Translations under genes and position numbers: made by a program
Shown here: in pieces, positions 44,829 through 53,882 of the stretch
Layout: each line of letters starts with the position of its first letter
How positions within the stretch are numbered: the stretch's first letter is position 1
DNA from: Deltaproteobacteria bacterium
Lineage (GTDB): Bacteria; Desulfobacterota; Syntrophobacteria; Syntrophobacterales; Syntrophobacteraceae
Reading direction: 5' to 3'
Length of the DNA stretch: 64,000 bases
Assembly: GCA_021777755.1 (NCBI GenBank)
Contig: JAJYDE010000011.1
Location: 40,310-104,309 of the forward strand
Notes under the pieces: generated by a model
The model's input: only the letters and a program-made list of their open reading frames with translations
Database searches by the model: none
Told to the model about the DNA's origin: nothing

Positions 44829-45998
44829 TTGGACTATTTCTTGACTGAAGAACAGAAAATGATCCAGGAGTTGACCGAGCAGATCGCCAGGGAAAAAATT
44901 CGCCCGATAAGGGCCGAATTGGATGAATCCGAGGAGTTCCCGTGGGAGATCATGCGTACTCTGGCCCAGGCCGATCTTTTTGGCCTTTATATTCCCGAAC
45001 AATATGGCGGAATGGGCGGAGGGGTATTCGACAACTGCCTTGCGGTGGAAAAGCTCGGTGAGGCTTGCATCGGGATAGCGACAAGCTTTGCGGCAAGCGG
45101 CCTTGGAGCTTATCCGATCCTTCTTTTCGGCAGCGAGGAAATGAAACAGAAGTACCTGCCGCAGATAGCTTCAGGCAAGAGACTGGCGGCCTTCGGACTT
45201 ACCGAACCGGGGGCCGGAAGCGATGTGTCCGGAATTCGCACCGTGGCGGTAAAAGACGGGGACAGCTATGTGCTCAACGGCTCCAAGCAGTGGATTACAA
45301 ACGGCGGCGAGTCGGAGATCTATTCCGTTCTGGCTATCACCGACCGGGCAAAAGGGCCGCGGGGTGCGAGCTTTTTTGTTGTCGAGAAGGGAGACCCCGG
45401 GTTTTTCTTCGGCAAAAAGGAAAAAAAGCTCGGAATTCGCGCTTCGGCTACCAGGGAGTTGATTTTCCAGGACTGCCGCATTCCTGCCGACAGGCTGATC
45501 GCCAAAGAAGGAATGGGATTTATCATCGCTATGAAGACCTTCGATAAATCCAGGCCGGGCATTGCCGCTCTGGGTGTGGGGCTGGCCCAGGGGGCCCTTG
45601 ATATCGCGGTGGAATACGCCAGAAAGAGGGTCCAGTTTGAAAAACCGATCATAAGCTTTCAGGCTATACAGCATAAACTTGCCGATATGGCGGTAAAGAC
45701 CGAGGCCGCGCGCGCCCTGGTTTATTCGGTCGCCCGCTATATGGATTCGGAGCCTCGCGAGGTCAGCAAGGTCGCCGCCATGACCAAGGTCTTCGCGGGC
45801 GATGTGGCCATGGAGGTTTCCACCAACGCCGTTCAGGTGCTGGGGGGCTACGGGTACATGAAAGATTACCCGGTCGAAAAAATGATGCGTGACGCCAAGA
45901 TCCTGCAGATTTACGAGGGGACCAACGAAATTCAGCGAAACATTATCGGCCAGGAACTCAACAAGGAATACGGCAGGCTGAAGGAGAGCTTCATCTGA
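44829..45998 (+). CDS. Acyl-CoA dehydrogenase (short-chain/butyryl-CoA type)
   Basis: 389 residues read from TTG behind GGAGGAAATACG. FAD and substrate motifs LTEPGAGSDVSGIRTVAV and KQWITNGGESEIYSVLA are present. The catalytic base is Glu363 in LQIYEGTNEIQR, the position used by short-chain and butyryl-CoA dehydrogenases. It oxidises acyl-CoA to enoyl-CoA, or the reverse. With etfB and etfA directly after it, it likely forms a dehydrogenase/Etf complex. The acyl chain is unknown. Confidence 0.93.
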   Translation: MDYFLTEEQKMIQELTEQIAREKIRPIRAELDESEEFPWEIMRTLAQADLFGLYIPEQYGGMGGGVFDNCLAVEKLGEACIGIATSFAASGLGAYPILLFGSEEMKQKYLPQIASGKRLAAFGLTEPGAGSDVSGIRTVAVKDGDSYVLNGSKQWITNGGESEIYSVLAITDRAKGPRGASFFVVEKGDPGFFFGKKEKKLGIRASATRELIFQDCRIPADRLIAKEGMGFIIAMKTFDKSRPGIAALGVGLAQGALDIAVEYARKRVQFEKPIISFQAIQHKLADMAVKTEAARALVYSVARYMDSEPREVSKVAAMTKVFAGDVAMEVSTNAVQVLGGYGYMKDYPVEKMMRDAKILQIYEGTNEIQRNIIGQELNKEYGRLKESFI

Positions 45999-45999
45999 T

Positions 46000-46791
46000 A
46001 TGCACATAGTCGTATGCATCAAGCAGGTGCCTGACACCAAAAACGTCAGGATCGATCCGGACACGCACACCCTGGTAAGGCAGGGCGTGGAGTCCATAAT
46101 CAATCCTTTCGACATGTTTGCGATTGAGGGAGCGCTCAAGATCAAGGACCAAAACGGGGCGCGGGTAACTGTGGTGACCATGGGGCCGCCCCAGGCCTCG
46201 GAGGCGCTGCGGGAAACCCTGGGCCTCGGGGTTGATGACGCGGTGCTTCTTAGCGATCGGGCCTTTGCGGGCTCGGATACCTGGGCCACCTCGACAACGC
46301 TTTCGGCGGCCATTCGCAAGATGGGCGACGTCGATCTGATTTTGTGCGGCAAACAGGCGGTCGATGGAGATACCGCGCAGGTGGGGCCGGAAATGGCGGC
46401 TTTGCTCGATGTGCCGTATGCGACCTTTGTCAAAAATATCGATACGCGGGAGTCCGGCTTTGTGAAGGTTGTTCGCCAGACCGATGAGGGAACCGAGGTA
46501 TGGCGGCTCCAGTTGCCGGCCCTCATGACGGTGATAAAGGAACTCGGAGAGCCGAGGGTCCCGTCGCTCAGGCACAAAATGCGGGCGAAGAAGGCCGAAG
46601 TTGCCGTCTGGGGAACTGCCGAGCTGGGGCTCGACCCGAACTCGACCGGCCTCAGCGGGTCCTTTACCCAGGTCGTGCGCGTCTTTAGCCCGCAGCGGCG
46701 CGGCAACCGCATTCAGCTCGAAGGCTCCATTGAAAATCAGGTCGAACAGCTTTTCCAACATTTGAAGAAGGCCAGGGTGCCAGGTCTATGA
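46000..46791 (+). CDS. etfB: Electron transfer flavoprotein beta subunit
   Basis: 263 residues: MHIVVCIKQVPDTKNVRIDP, then GARVTVVTMGPPQASEALRE and CGKQAVDGDTAQVGPEMAAL. It starts 1 nt after the acyl-CoA dehydrogenase stop and overlaps etfA by 4 nt. It carries the bifurcating or AMP site depending on the Etf group. Its sequence around DGDTAQVGP is the conserved adenine-binding stretch. Confidence 0.93.
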   Translation: MHIVVCIKQVPDTKNVRIDPDTHTLVRQGVESIINPFDMFAIEGALKIKDQNGARVTVVTMGPPQASEALRETLGLGVDDAVLLSDRAFAGSDTWATSTTLSAAIRKMGDVDLILCGKQAVDGDTAQVGPEMAALLDVPYATFVKNIDTRESGFVKVVRQTDEGTEVWRLQLPALMTVIKELGEPRVPSLRHKMRAKKAEVAVWGTAELGLDPNSTGLSGSFTQVVRVFSPQRRGNRIQLEGSIENQVEQLFQHLKKARVPGL

Positions 46792-47981
46792 AAGCGATTG
46801 TAGACAAACAAAGATGCACGGTTTGCGGGGTCTGTTCCGAAGCCTGTCCGATGGGCGCTATTTCCCTGCGTGAAAACGGGATTGAAATTTCCGATGATTG
46901 TTCGCTTTGCGGCATATGCGTCGATACGTGCGAGTTCGGCGCCTTGTCTTTGCCCGAAGTTGGCCAGGGCCCGTCGGAGGACCCTTCGAGCTACCGGGGC
47001 GTGTGGGTTTACGCCGAATGGCGCGAAGGCAAAGTCCACGCGGTGAGCCATGAACTGCTGAGCGCCGGGCGCATTCTGGCCGATAAACGCGGTGTCGAAC
47101 TCGGGGCCGTGTTGCTAGGCTCGGGCATTGACGACCGGGTGGCCGAGGAGTTGATCGCTTACGGCGCTGAAGTGGTCTATGTGATCGATCACCCCGAGCT
47201 TGCGCATTTCACCGACGAGCGGTATTCCAAGTGCATTGTCGAGTTGGTGGGGCGCAAACGTCCCGAAATTTTTCTTGCCGGTGCGACCAGCATGGGACGT
47301 TCCTTTATCCCGCGAGTTGCCGCGGGTCTTAGAACCGGGCTGACCGCCGACTGCACTGAACTCGATATCGCGGATGACGGTCATCTGCTTCAGACCCGGC
47401 CGGCTTTCGGTGGAAATGTCATGGCCACGATCATATGTCCCAACCGGCGGCCCCAGATGGCCACGGTGCGCCCGAAGGTCATGAAGCCGGTGAGGCTTCA
47501 AGGCCGCAAGGGGCGCATTGAAAGGGTCGATCTGCCCGCCGAGTGCTTCAAGGCCCGGGTGGAGGTCCTCGAGGTCATCGCCGAGCAGGACCGGACCGCC
47601 AAGCTCACCGAAGCCGACGTTATCGTCTCCGGGGGTCGGGGGCTAAGGAGCGCGGAAAATTTCAGCCTCATTGAAAACCTTGCCCAACTCATGAACGGCG
47701 CGGTCGGGGCTTCCCGCGGAGCGGTCGAGGAGGGCTGGATGGCCCCTTCCCACCAGGTGGGACAGACGGGCCGAACCGTAGCCCCCACCCTCTATGTGGC
47801 CGTGGGGATCTCCGGAGCGGTCCAACACCTCGTCGGGATGCAGGGTTCCGAGGTTATCGTGGCCGTCAATAAAGACCCGAGCGCTCCCATTTTCGACGTG
47901 GCCACTTACGGGGTGGTAGCCGATCTTTTTGAATTCATCCCGGAGTTCACCAAACGAATCAAGCGCGAACGGGAAGGGTGA
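46788..47981 (+). CDS. etfA: Electron transfer flavoprotein alpha subunit with N-terminal ferredoxin domain
   Basis: 397 residues. Residues 1-55 hold two CxxCxxCxxxC sets (C10, C13, C16, C20 and C38, C41, C44, C48), so two [4Fe-4S] clusters are expected. The usual EtfA domains follow; the FAD-binding part contains [20 protein letters not shown] and [20 protein letters not shown]. Ferredoxin-fused EtfA occurs in anaerobes that couple acyl-CoA oxidation or reduction to low-potential carriers. Whether this one bifurcates is inference. Confidence 0.93.
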   Translation: MKAIVDKQRCTVCGVCSEACPMGAISLRENGIEISDDCSLCGICVDTCEFGALSLPEVGQGPSEDPSSYRGVWVYAEWREGKVHAVSHELLSAGRILADKRGVELGAVLLGSGIDDRVAEELIAYGAEVVYVIDHPELAHFTDERYSKCIVELVGRKRPEIFLAGATSMGRSFIPRVAAGLRTGLTADCTELDIADDGHLLQTRPAFGGNVMATIICPNRRPQMATVRPKVMKPVRLQGRKGRIERVDLPAECFKARVEVLEVIAEQDRTAKLTEADVIVSGGRGLRSAENFSLIENLAQLMNGAVGASRGAVEEGWMAPSHQVGQTGRTVAPTLYVAVGISGAVQHLVGMQGSEVIVAVNKDPSAPIFDVATYGVVADLFEFIPEFTKRIKREREG

Positions 47982-48045
47982 AAAAGGCGGGGAGCAGGCA
48001 GAGACAGAACCCGCTTTCTTGCCGTTTTTGAAAAAGGAGTCGATT

Positions 48046-48789
48046 TTGAGCGATAAACGAGTTGTCGTGGTAACAGGGGCAAGCCGAGGAATCGGCCGCG
48101 CCATTGCCGTACAGATGGCCGCTCCCGAAACCCATGTGATTGTCAATTACAACTCGAGTCCCGAGGCTGCAAACGAGACCACTGCCCTGGTCCGGGCCAG
48201 GGGAGGCGCGGCGACCGCCATGGCTTTCGATGTGGCCGACCCAGGGGCCGTCAAGGCCGCCTTCGATCAAATAGTCAAGACCCACGGCCGGGTGGACGTC
48301 CTGGTCAATAATGCCGGAATTGCCAGGGACAACCTTCTGGCGATTATGAAGCCGGCGGAGTGGGATGACGTTATGGCCACAAACCTCAAGGGTGCCTTTT
48401 TGTGCTCGCAGGCGGTCGTGCGGCCCATGATGCGACAGCGCTTCGGGCGCATCATTAACGTCACATCGGTTGTGGCCGCAACGGGCAATCCAGGCCAGTG
48501 CAACTATTCGGCGGCCAAGGCGGGCATTATCGGCCTGACAAAATCTCTTGCCAGGGAAATAGTGTCCAGGAAGATCACGGTCAATGCCGTGGCCCCCGGA
48601 TATATCGAAACAGATATGACCGCGGCGCTGCCGCCCAAAGCCAGAGAGGCTTTGCTGGCGCAGATCCCGGCGGGAAGAGCGGGCGCCCCGGAAGAGGTTG
48701 CCGCAGCCGTTTCCTTCCTTGCTTCCGATGTGGCGGGATACATCACCGGCCAGGTGATTCACGTAAACGGCGGAATGTTCATGGCATAG
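48046..48789 (+). CDS. fabG: 3-oxoacyl-ACP reductase (FabG type SDR)
   Basis: 247 residues from TTG at 48046, with AAAAGGAGT upstream. TGASRGIG (NADP loop), NNAG, the serine in INVTSVVA and YSAAK form the SDR catalytic set, and GQVIHVNGG closes the fold. It reduces 3-ketoacyl-ACP in fatty-acid synthesis. It could instead be a 3-hydroxyacyl-CoA dehydrogenase, given the acyl-CoA genes before it. Confidence 0.88.
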   Translation: MSDKRVVVVTGASRGIGRAIAVQMAAPETHVIVNYNSSPEAANETTALVRARGGAATAMAFDVADPGAVKAAFDQIVKTHGRVDVLVNNAGIARDNLLAIMKPAEWDDVMATNLKGAFLCSQAVVRPMMRQRFGRIINVTSVVAATGNPGQCNYSAAKAGIIGLTKSLAREIVSRKITVNAVAPGYIETDMTAALPPKAREALLAQIPAGRAGAPEEVAAAVSFLASDVAGYITGQVIHVNGGMFMA

Positions 48790-48901
48790 AATTGTTTTGG
48801 GGTGGACGCAGGCTCCCTTGAGGTCTCCGAACATGCCGTGCAGGCCGTGGGGGGACGGGGAGACGAGCAAACGCAAATTGACTCTCCGGGGGAAAGGCAG
48901 G

Positions 48902-50161
48902 ATGAATTCAGAAAATCACAGGCGACGCGTGGTTGTTACCGGTATCGGGTTGGTTTCACCGGTTGGGGTGGGAATTGAAGAAAACTGGTCCAATCTGATT
49001 GCCGGAAAGTCGGGCATCGGGCCTATTACGCGCTTCGATTGTTCGGGATACCCGTCAAAGATCGCCGGAGAGGTGAAGAACTTTCATCCGGAGGAGTTCA
49101 TCAGCAAAAAAGAATTGCGAAAGATGGATCCGTTTTTGCGGTTGGCCCTGGGCGCGGCCCACTATGCCATGGAGGATGCCGGACTAAAGATAGCTCCGGA
49201 GGTCTCTGCCAGGGTGGGAGTGGTCATCGGTTGCGGCTTGGGCGGTTTGCTTACCATCGAGGAATCCCATAAGCAGCTGATTGAATCGGGTCCGAAAAAG
49301 GTCAGCCCCTTCTTCATTCCCATGATCATAAGCAATATGGCCCCCGGCCTCATCTCCATCTATCACGGAGCAAAGGGCCCGAACCTGTCCTTGCAAACCG
49401 CCTGCGCCGCGGGCACTCACGCGGTGGGACAGGCCTATCATCTGATCCGAAACGGGGTCTCGGATGCCATGATAACCGGCGGGGTCGAGTCCACCATCAC
49501 CCCGCTCGCGATTGCCGGATTCAGTGCGATGCGGGCCCTTTCGACGCGAAATGACGACCCGCAGCATGCTTCCAGGCCCTTTGACAAGGAAAGGGAAGGT
49601 TTCATCCTGAGCGAGGGGTCAGGTTTGTTGGTCATTGAAGAACTGGGTTTCGCCCGTGCGAGGGGCGCTAAAATCTATGCCGAAGTGATCGGTTTCGGCG
49701 CCTCGGGAGACGCCTATCACATGGCCGCTCCCGCTCCGGCAGGCGAGGGGGCCGCGCGTTGCATGCAAATGGCCCTCGACGATGCCGGCATAAAAGCCGG
49801 GGAGGTGCAGTACATTAACGCGCACGGCACTTCCACCGAATTGAACGACAAATACGAAACCCAAGCGATAAAAACAGTTTTTGGCGATCACGCCTACAAG
49901 CTCGCCGTCAGTTCCACCAAGTCCATGACCGGCCACCTCCTCGGGGCCGCGGGCGGTGTCGAGGCCGCCTACACAGCCCTTACCCTGCACAATCAGATGA
50001 TGCCGCCGACCATTAACCATGAATATCCCGACCCGGACTGCGACCTGGATTACGTTCCCAATGTGGCCCGCAAGGCGGACATCGACATCGCCCTCTCCAA
50101 TTCGTTCGGTTTCGGGGGAACCAACGGAACACTCGTATTCAAAAAATGGAGCGGCGACTGA
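48902..50161 (+). CDS. fabF: 3-oxoacyl-ACP synthase II
   Basis: 419 residues. The condensing-enzyme triad is present: cysteine in LQTACAAGTHAVGQ, histidine in INAHGTSTELND and histidine in KSMTGHLLGAAGG. The start is the ATG at 48902, giving MNSENHRRRVVVTGIGLVSP. An acpP gene, often between fabG and fabF, is absent from the 112-nt spacer. It extends acyl-ACP chains by decarboxylative condensation. Confidence 0.94.
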   Translation: MNSENHRRRVVVTGIGLVSPVGVGIEENWSNLIAGKSGIGPITRFDCSGYPSKIAGEVKNFHPEEFISKKELRKMDPFLRLALGAAHYAMEDAGLKIAPEVSARVGVVIGCGLGGLLTIEESHKQLIESGPKKVSPFFIPMIISNMAPGLISIYHGAKGPNLSLQTACAAGTHAVGQAYHLIRNGVSDAMITGGVESTITPLAIAGFSAMRALSTRNDDPQHASRPFDKEREGFILSEGSGLLVIEELGFARARGAKIYAEVIGFGASGDAYHMAAPAPAGEGAARCMQMALDDAGIKAGEVQYINAHGTSTELNDKYETQAIKTVFGDHAYKLAVSSTKSMTGHLLGAAGGVEAAYTALTLHNQMMPPTINHEYPDPDCDLDYVPNVARKADIDIALSNSFGFGGTNGTLVFKKWSGD

Positions 50162-50246
50162 TCAGCCCCCGGTTTTGCGCAAAAGGCTTGAGAGCCGCCC
50201 GCCGGAAACCCGCCCGAGAATCGCTTGATTGCCCCGGTCGCCCGGC

Positions 50247-51131
50247 CTACGCAGAACCGAGCGCCTTTGCCACATCCGACATGCCGGTTAGGAGTTCCTG
50301 TCGGGAATCCTGGATTATACCACGTGTGATGTGAAATTTTTTGAAAACGGGGTCTGAATCCGGATCGAAGGCCTTGGCGTTTTCCGTCTCTTTCGGCTTG
50401 GAAAAAGCAATGGCCATCTTGTTGGCGATATAGACCAGAGACGCTATTTCCTCGTATTTCCCGGCTCGTTCGGGATTGTGGTGGTTTTCGATTGCCGAGA
50501 CGATTTCAGGGGGGAATTTCCAGTTGCGGGCGATAATGGCCCCGAGTTCCTGATGATCGATTCCAAGCGCCCGCCGCTCGGTCGTGATCGCTTCGGTCTC
50601 GCCCCGTATCTGCCGCAGACTGGAATGAAGGTAGATCTTGGCGTAGAGATTGAGTATGGTATTGCCTATGTCGTGGAGCAAGGAGGCGGTGTAGAGCGTA
50701 AGGACCGCCGTGCGTTGGGTCAGGCGTGCTATTATCTCGGATAGAAGGGCCGTATTGACCGAATGTTCCCACAGGTCCCGTTCGTCCTGCGAGTTGCCGG
50801 GGCCGTAGTAGAGTGTGGCGCAGGCGGCTATTACCACTTGGAGCAACCGTTTGTCGCCAAGCAGCAGGATTGCCTCCCGCACAGTGCGCACGCCGTATTG
50901 CCGGCCGTAATAGACCGAATTTGCCATCCGGAGGATCTTGGCCGCGATCGCCGGGTCGTAGGCGATGAGCGCCTCTATCTCCTTGACCGGAGCCATTGAT
51001 TTCACAAGGGAGACGATTTTCCAGGCGACATCGGGAAAGGGCGGCAACCTTTCGGCTGCGGCCGTGATGTCTTTTACCAACAGTTCGTAATGAAGAGCGT
51101 CGATTTCGTTTCCACTGAGCTCTCTTACCAT
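50247..51131 (-). CDS. HDOD domain signalling protein
   Basis: 294 residues from the ATG at 51131 (AAGGA 6 nt upstream): LPPFPDVAWKIVSLVKSMAP, then ILRMANSVYYG and the degenerate HD region TASLLHDIGNTILNLYAKIY. HDOD proteins resemble metal-dependent HD hydrolases but are thought mainly to act as regulatory scaffolds in motility or stress signalling. It converges with fabF. Confidence 0.88.
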   Translation of the reverse strand: MVRELSGNEIDALHYELLVKDITAAAERLPPFPDVAWKIVSLVKSMAPVKEIEALIAYDPAIAAKILRMANSVYYGRQYGVRTVREAILLLGDKRLLQVVIAACATLYYGPGNSQDERDLWEHSVNTALLSEIIARLTQRTAVLTLYTASLLHDIGNTILNLYAKIYLHSSLRQIRGETEAITTERRALGIDHQELGAIIARNWKFPPEIVSAIENHHNPERAGKYEEIASLVYIANKMAIAFSKPKETENAKAFDPDSDPVFKKFHITRGIIQDSRQELLTGMSDVAKALGSA

Positions 51132-51273
51132 TGTCAATCCTTGATTTTGCTGAAAGACCTGCGGTAATCCCCGCTTGCTGAAAACCTCTGTCTGGGTCGA
51201 GTCTTCCCGGGTTGTCGGCCCGTTTGCTTAACGATAACCTCCTCGCTGTTGTTCGGCGGATGCCCGAAATATT

Positions 51274-52479
51274 TTAACTCTTTTTCGACAAACAAAGCCC
51301 GTTTTTATCCTCTCGCCGCAGCCAGGTGGATATGCGGTCCACCGCGCGGTTCACCCCGTATTCCATTGCGATCGAACCCAGTGCGATGAACAGGGTTAGC
51401 GCGCAGGCGATTGCGAGGAAGACCCCCAGGCTGGCGTAACGAATCATCCTGCCGACGTATATCACATAGGGCTGATGCATCAGATAAATACTGTAGGAAT
51501 AAACGCCGGTTTTGGCAAGGGCTTTTCCCAACCCCGGAATCCGCTCGAAAAGATAGGCCAGGTGGATGAGCATCGCAGCCAAACCCATTGTGATAAGGCC
51601 ATCCGAGAAAAAATAGAGAAAATCGGGTCGATTGCAATAGCCGCCCAGCAGATAAATTATTATACCGGCTACGAGCCACTGCCAGGACAACAGCCGTTGG
51701 AGCGTCCACTCGGGTTTTTCGGCCAGAAGTTTTCCGAGGGCCATCCCGGCTGCGAACTCCCAGAGCCGGCAGACAAAAAAACCGCCCATTTCGTAATAGC
51801 CGTTGGCCTTCAAAATGTCATTCAAAATGAATCTTGACGCCGTGCTCAAAACGATGCAAAGCAGCAGATATTTTAGCCACCCCATCCGTTCCATGAGTGT
51901 GAAAAGGAGCGGATAGAAGATGTAGAGTTCGATCAGAAGCCCCATGTACCACCAGGCGGGCACGAGATAGAAGAACAACTTGTCGATGGGAAGGACTCGG
52001 TCGCCCAGAAAGCTCAACAGGAACCGGTAGTCTATGTTGCCGTGAATAACGGTAAAGGGGGAGACCAGGAAGATGAGGTGCGCGACCCAGTAGACCGGGA
52101 AAAGCCTCGTAAGTCTGCGATTGTACCAGGTGGTCCAGGGGGGTTTCGACGAACCTCGCTTTACGAGCGAGAAGGTGAGGCCGAAGCCGCTGAAGAGGAT
52201 AAAGACGCCAACGGCCTGCGGGCCGCGTTGAATGATGGCCGCAAGGATTCCCTCCGCGGCGTGGAGCAGCTTTGCAAGGGTCGAACCCTGCGGGCCGGAG
52301 GCTAAAAACTCGCCGAAGGAGCCCAAGGTTATCGGCCACGGGATTTTCCCGTAGCCGTAAGCCATCAGGCAGTGATAGAGCGCGATCCACAAGACGGCGA
52401 ATCCCTTGACGCCGTCCATCCATTGAAACCGCGCTCCCCGAAATTTGCCGCCGGCGTCTTGCATCTTTTTCACCCTCAT
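51274..52479 (-). CDS. Acyltransferase 3 family membrane protein
   Basis: 401 residues with about ten membrane segments. The first contains the catalytic-type histidine in LWIALYHCLMAYGYG, then RRLTRLFPVYWVAHLIF is the family R-R-hydrophobic motif. The start is the ATG at 52479 behind GGAG 7 nt upstream. Such enzymes O-acylate polysaccharides or lipids. The downstream glycosyltransferase-like gene suggests a surface glycan role. Confidence 0.87.
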   Translation of the reverse strand: MRVKKMQDAGGKFRGARFQWMDGVKGFAVLWIALYHCLMAYGYGKIPWPITLGSFGEFLASGPQGSTLAKLLHAAEGILAAIIQRGPQAVGVFILFSGFGLTFSLVKRGSSKPPWTTWYNRRLTRLFPVYWVAHLIFLVSPFTVIHGNIDYRFLLSFLGDRVLPIDKLFFYLVPAWWYMGLLIELYIFYPLLFTLMERMGWLKYLLLCIVLSTASRFILNDILKANGYYEMGGFFVCRLWEFAAGMALGKLLAEKPEWTLQRLLSWQWLVAGIIIYLLGGYCNRPDFLYFFSDGLITMGLAAMLIHLAYLFERIPGLGKALAKTGVYSYSIYLMHQPYVIYVGRMIRYASLGVFLAIACALTLFIALGSIAMEYGVNRAVDRISTWLRREDKNGLCLSKKS

Positions 52480-52538
52480 TTTTGCGCTCCGGAAGGCAGT
52501 TCGAACCGGCAAGCATCGGGGAGCCATCCTTGCAATCT

Positions 52539-53720
52539 CTACCCCAGCCCGGCATCCGACATCAGCTTTCCGAGCACCTTTTCGGCCGCGAAGAATTCCC
52601 GGGCTATTTCTTTTGCCGCTTTGCAGCTTCCCTCGTAATCGCTTTCAATCACATCGACGGCGGCAAGAATTTCTTCCATATTCGAAAATCCGAAAAGCCC
52701 CTTGCCTGTCGGCAAAAACTTGCTGAATCCGGTCTCCTGGGTTATCACCGGACGGCCGGCGGCCAGAAAGCAGGCGGTCCGGTCGCTGAACCAGCCGGTC
52801 TTGGGGCGAACCACCTGGTCCTTGGTGACGGTAAACTCGCCCCTGGACTTTTGGATGTATTCCCGGTAGCTCTCGATGTCCCTTGAGACCCGCATCGCCT
52901 CGGCAATCCTCCATCCATTTTCCGCAAGCATCAGGCGCGTCTGCTCGTCTATAAGAGTGGCAAGCTCGAAGCCAACCGGCCTGCGCCGGGGCAGATCGAT
53001 AATTTTTAAAAACTCCCGGTCTTTTGTCCAGTAGTAGGTCTGGCCGCGAAAGGTCAAATCCTTGCCCTTGTTTTTCCAGGTCGTAATGGTCGAATAGGCC
53101 GAGTCCGCAGAGGGCGGGAAGGGATTTTCCCAAAGATCCATGAAAACCGGTTGTCTGGTCGGATGCCAGCATACGAGATCGACGGGCAGGTCGCAATCGG
53201 GCTGGCCGAGGTTTTCTCCGAAGGAAAAATGAATATCGTGAGCCGCAAGGGCGTTGATCGTCTTGAGGTCTCCCTGGAGCACCTTGACCTGGACATTGAA
53301 GGGATCCGACTCCACGTAGATCCTTCTTGGGATGGCCAAGTGTTCTTCCCGAAGCTCCTGGGAGGCCGTAACGTTCAATAATGCATCGGCTTCCCTGTAG
53401 AGTTGGTCGAGTTGGGGCTCGCTCATGCCGTAGCATTTGCCTCCTTCATACCCGCCTCTGAAGACCCACTTGCCCGCAAATCCATACTTTTCCAAAACCG
53501 GGGCGACCAGTTCTATATTCGGGGCCGCGTCGGGGGTCAGTTCAAAGTCTTTCAAATCAAAGACCCATCTGCTCGAATCCTCCACGTAATAAACGTCCCA
53601 CCCCAGTTTCCGCAGTCCCAGGAGGTAATGAAGAAATTGATAAGTCACTCCGGCCAGCGGATACCAGAACATGATTCCAAACACTATGAGTTTGCCTTTT
53701 TCTTTTTTTCCGTTTTCCAT
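52539..53720 (-). CDS. Glycosyltransferase-like protein (CgeB/GT-B type)
   Basis: 393 residues from the ATG at 53720 with AAGGGACGG upstream. IVFGIMFWYPLAGVTYQFLH starts a Rossmann-like fold, and RTACFLAAGRPVITQETGFS near residue 330 is the GT-B C-terminal donor-binding signature seen in CgeB-like glycosyltransferases. The substrate is unknown. A 59-nt spacer separates it from the acyltransferase gene. Confidence 0.72.
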   Translation of the reverse strand: MENGKKEKGKLIVFGIMFWYPLAGVTYQFLHYLLGLRKLGWDVYYVEDSSRWVFDLKDFELTPDAAPNIELVAPVLEKYGFAGKWVFRGGYEGGKCYGMSEPQLDQLYREADALLNVTASQELREEHLAIPRRIYVESDPFNVQVKVLQGDLKTINALAAHDIHFSFGENLGQPDCDLPVDLVCWHPTRQPVFMDLWENPFPPSADSAYSTITTWKNKGKDLTFRGQTYYWTKDREFLKIIDLPRRRPVGFELATLIDEQTRLMLAENGWRIAEAMRVSRDIESYREYIQKSRGEFTVTKDQVVRPKTGWFSDRTACFLAAGRPVITQETGFSKFLPTGKGLFGFSNMEEILAAVDVIESDYEGSCKAAKEIAREFFAAEKVLGKLMSDAGLG

Positions 53721-53793
53721 ATCCGTCCCTTCACTCACTTGGCTAAAGCCCTCTTTGTTCACCGCCGCCGCGTATTTGTCAAGAACAAAGCGC

Positions 53794-53823
53794 TTGAGGA
53801 AATCCCTTGCATATTCTTAATAT
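53794..53823 (+). promoter_or_regulatory. Possible promoter of the metallo-hydrolase gene
   Basis: TTGAGG, an 18-nt spacer and TAATAT lie 59 nt before the start codon at 53883, in the divergent spacer. The -10 is good and the -35 moderate. Confidence 0.35.
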
Positions 53824-53882
53824 GTGTCCGATAAAACAAACTTTCACGGCAACCGTTCCCCCTTCGGAAAGGAAGACTCCTT

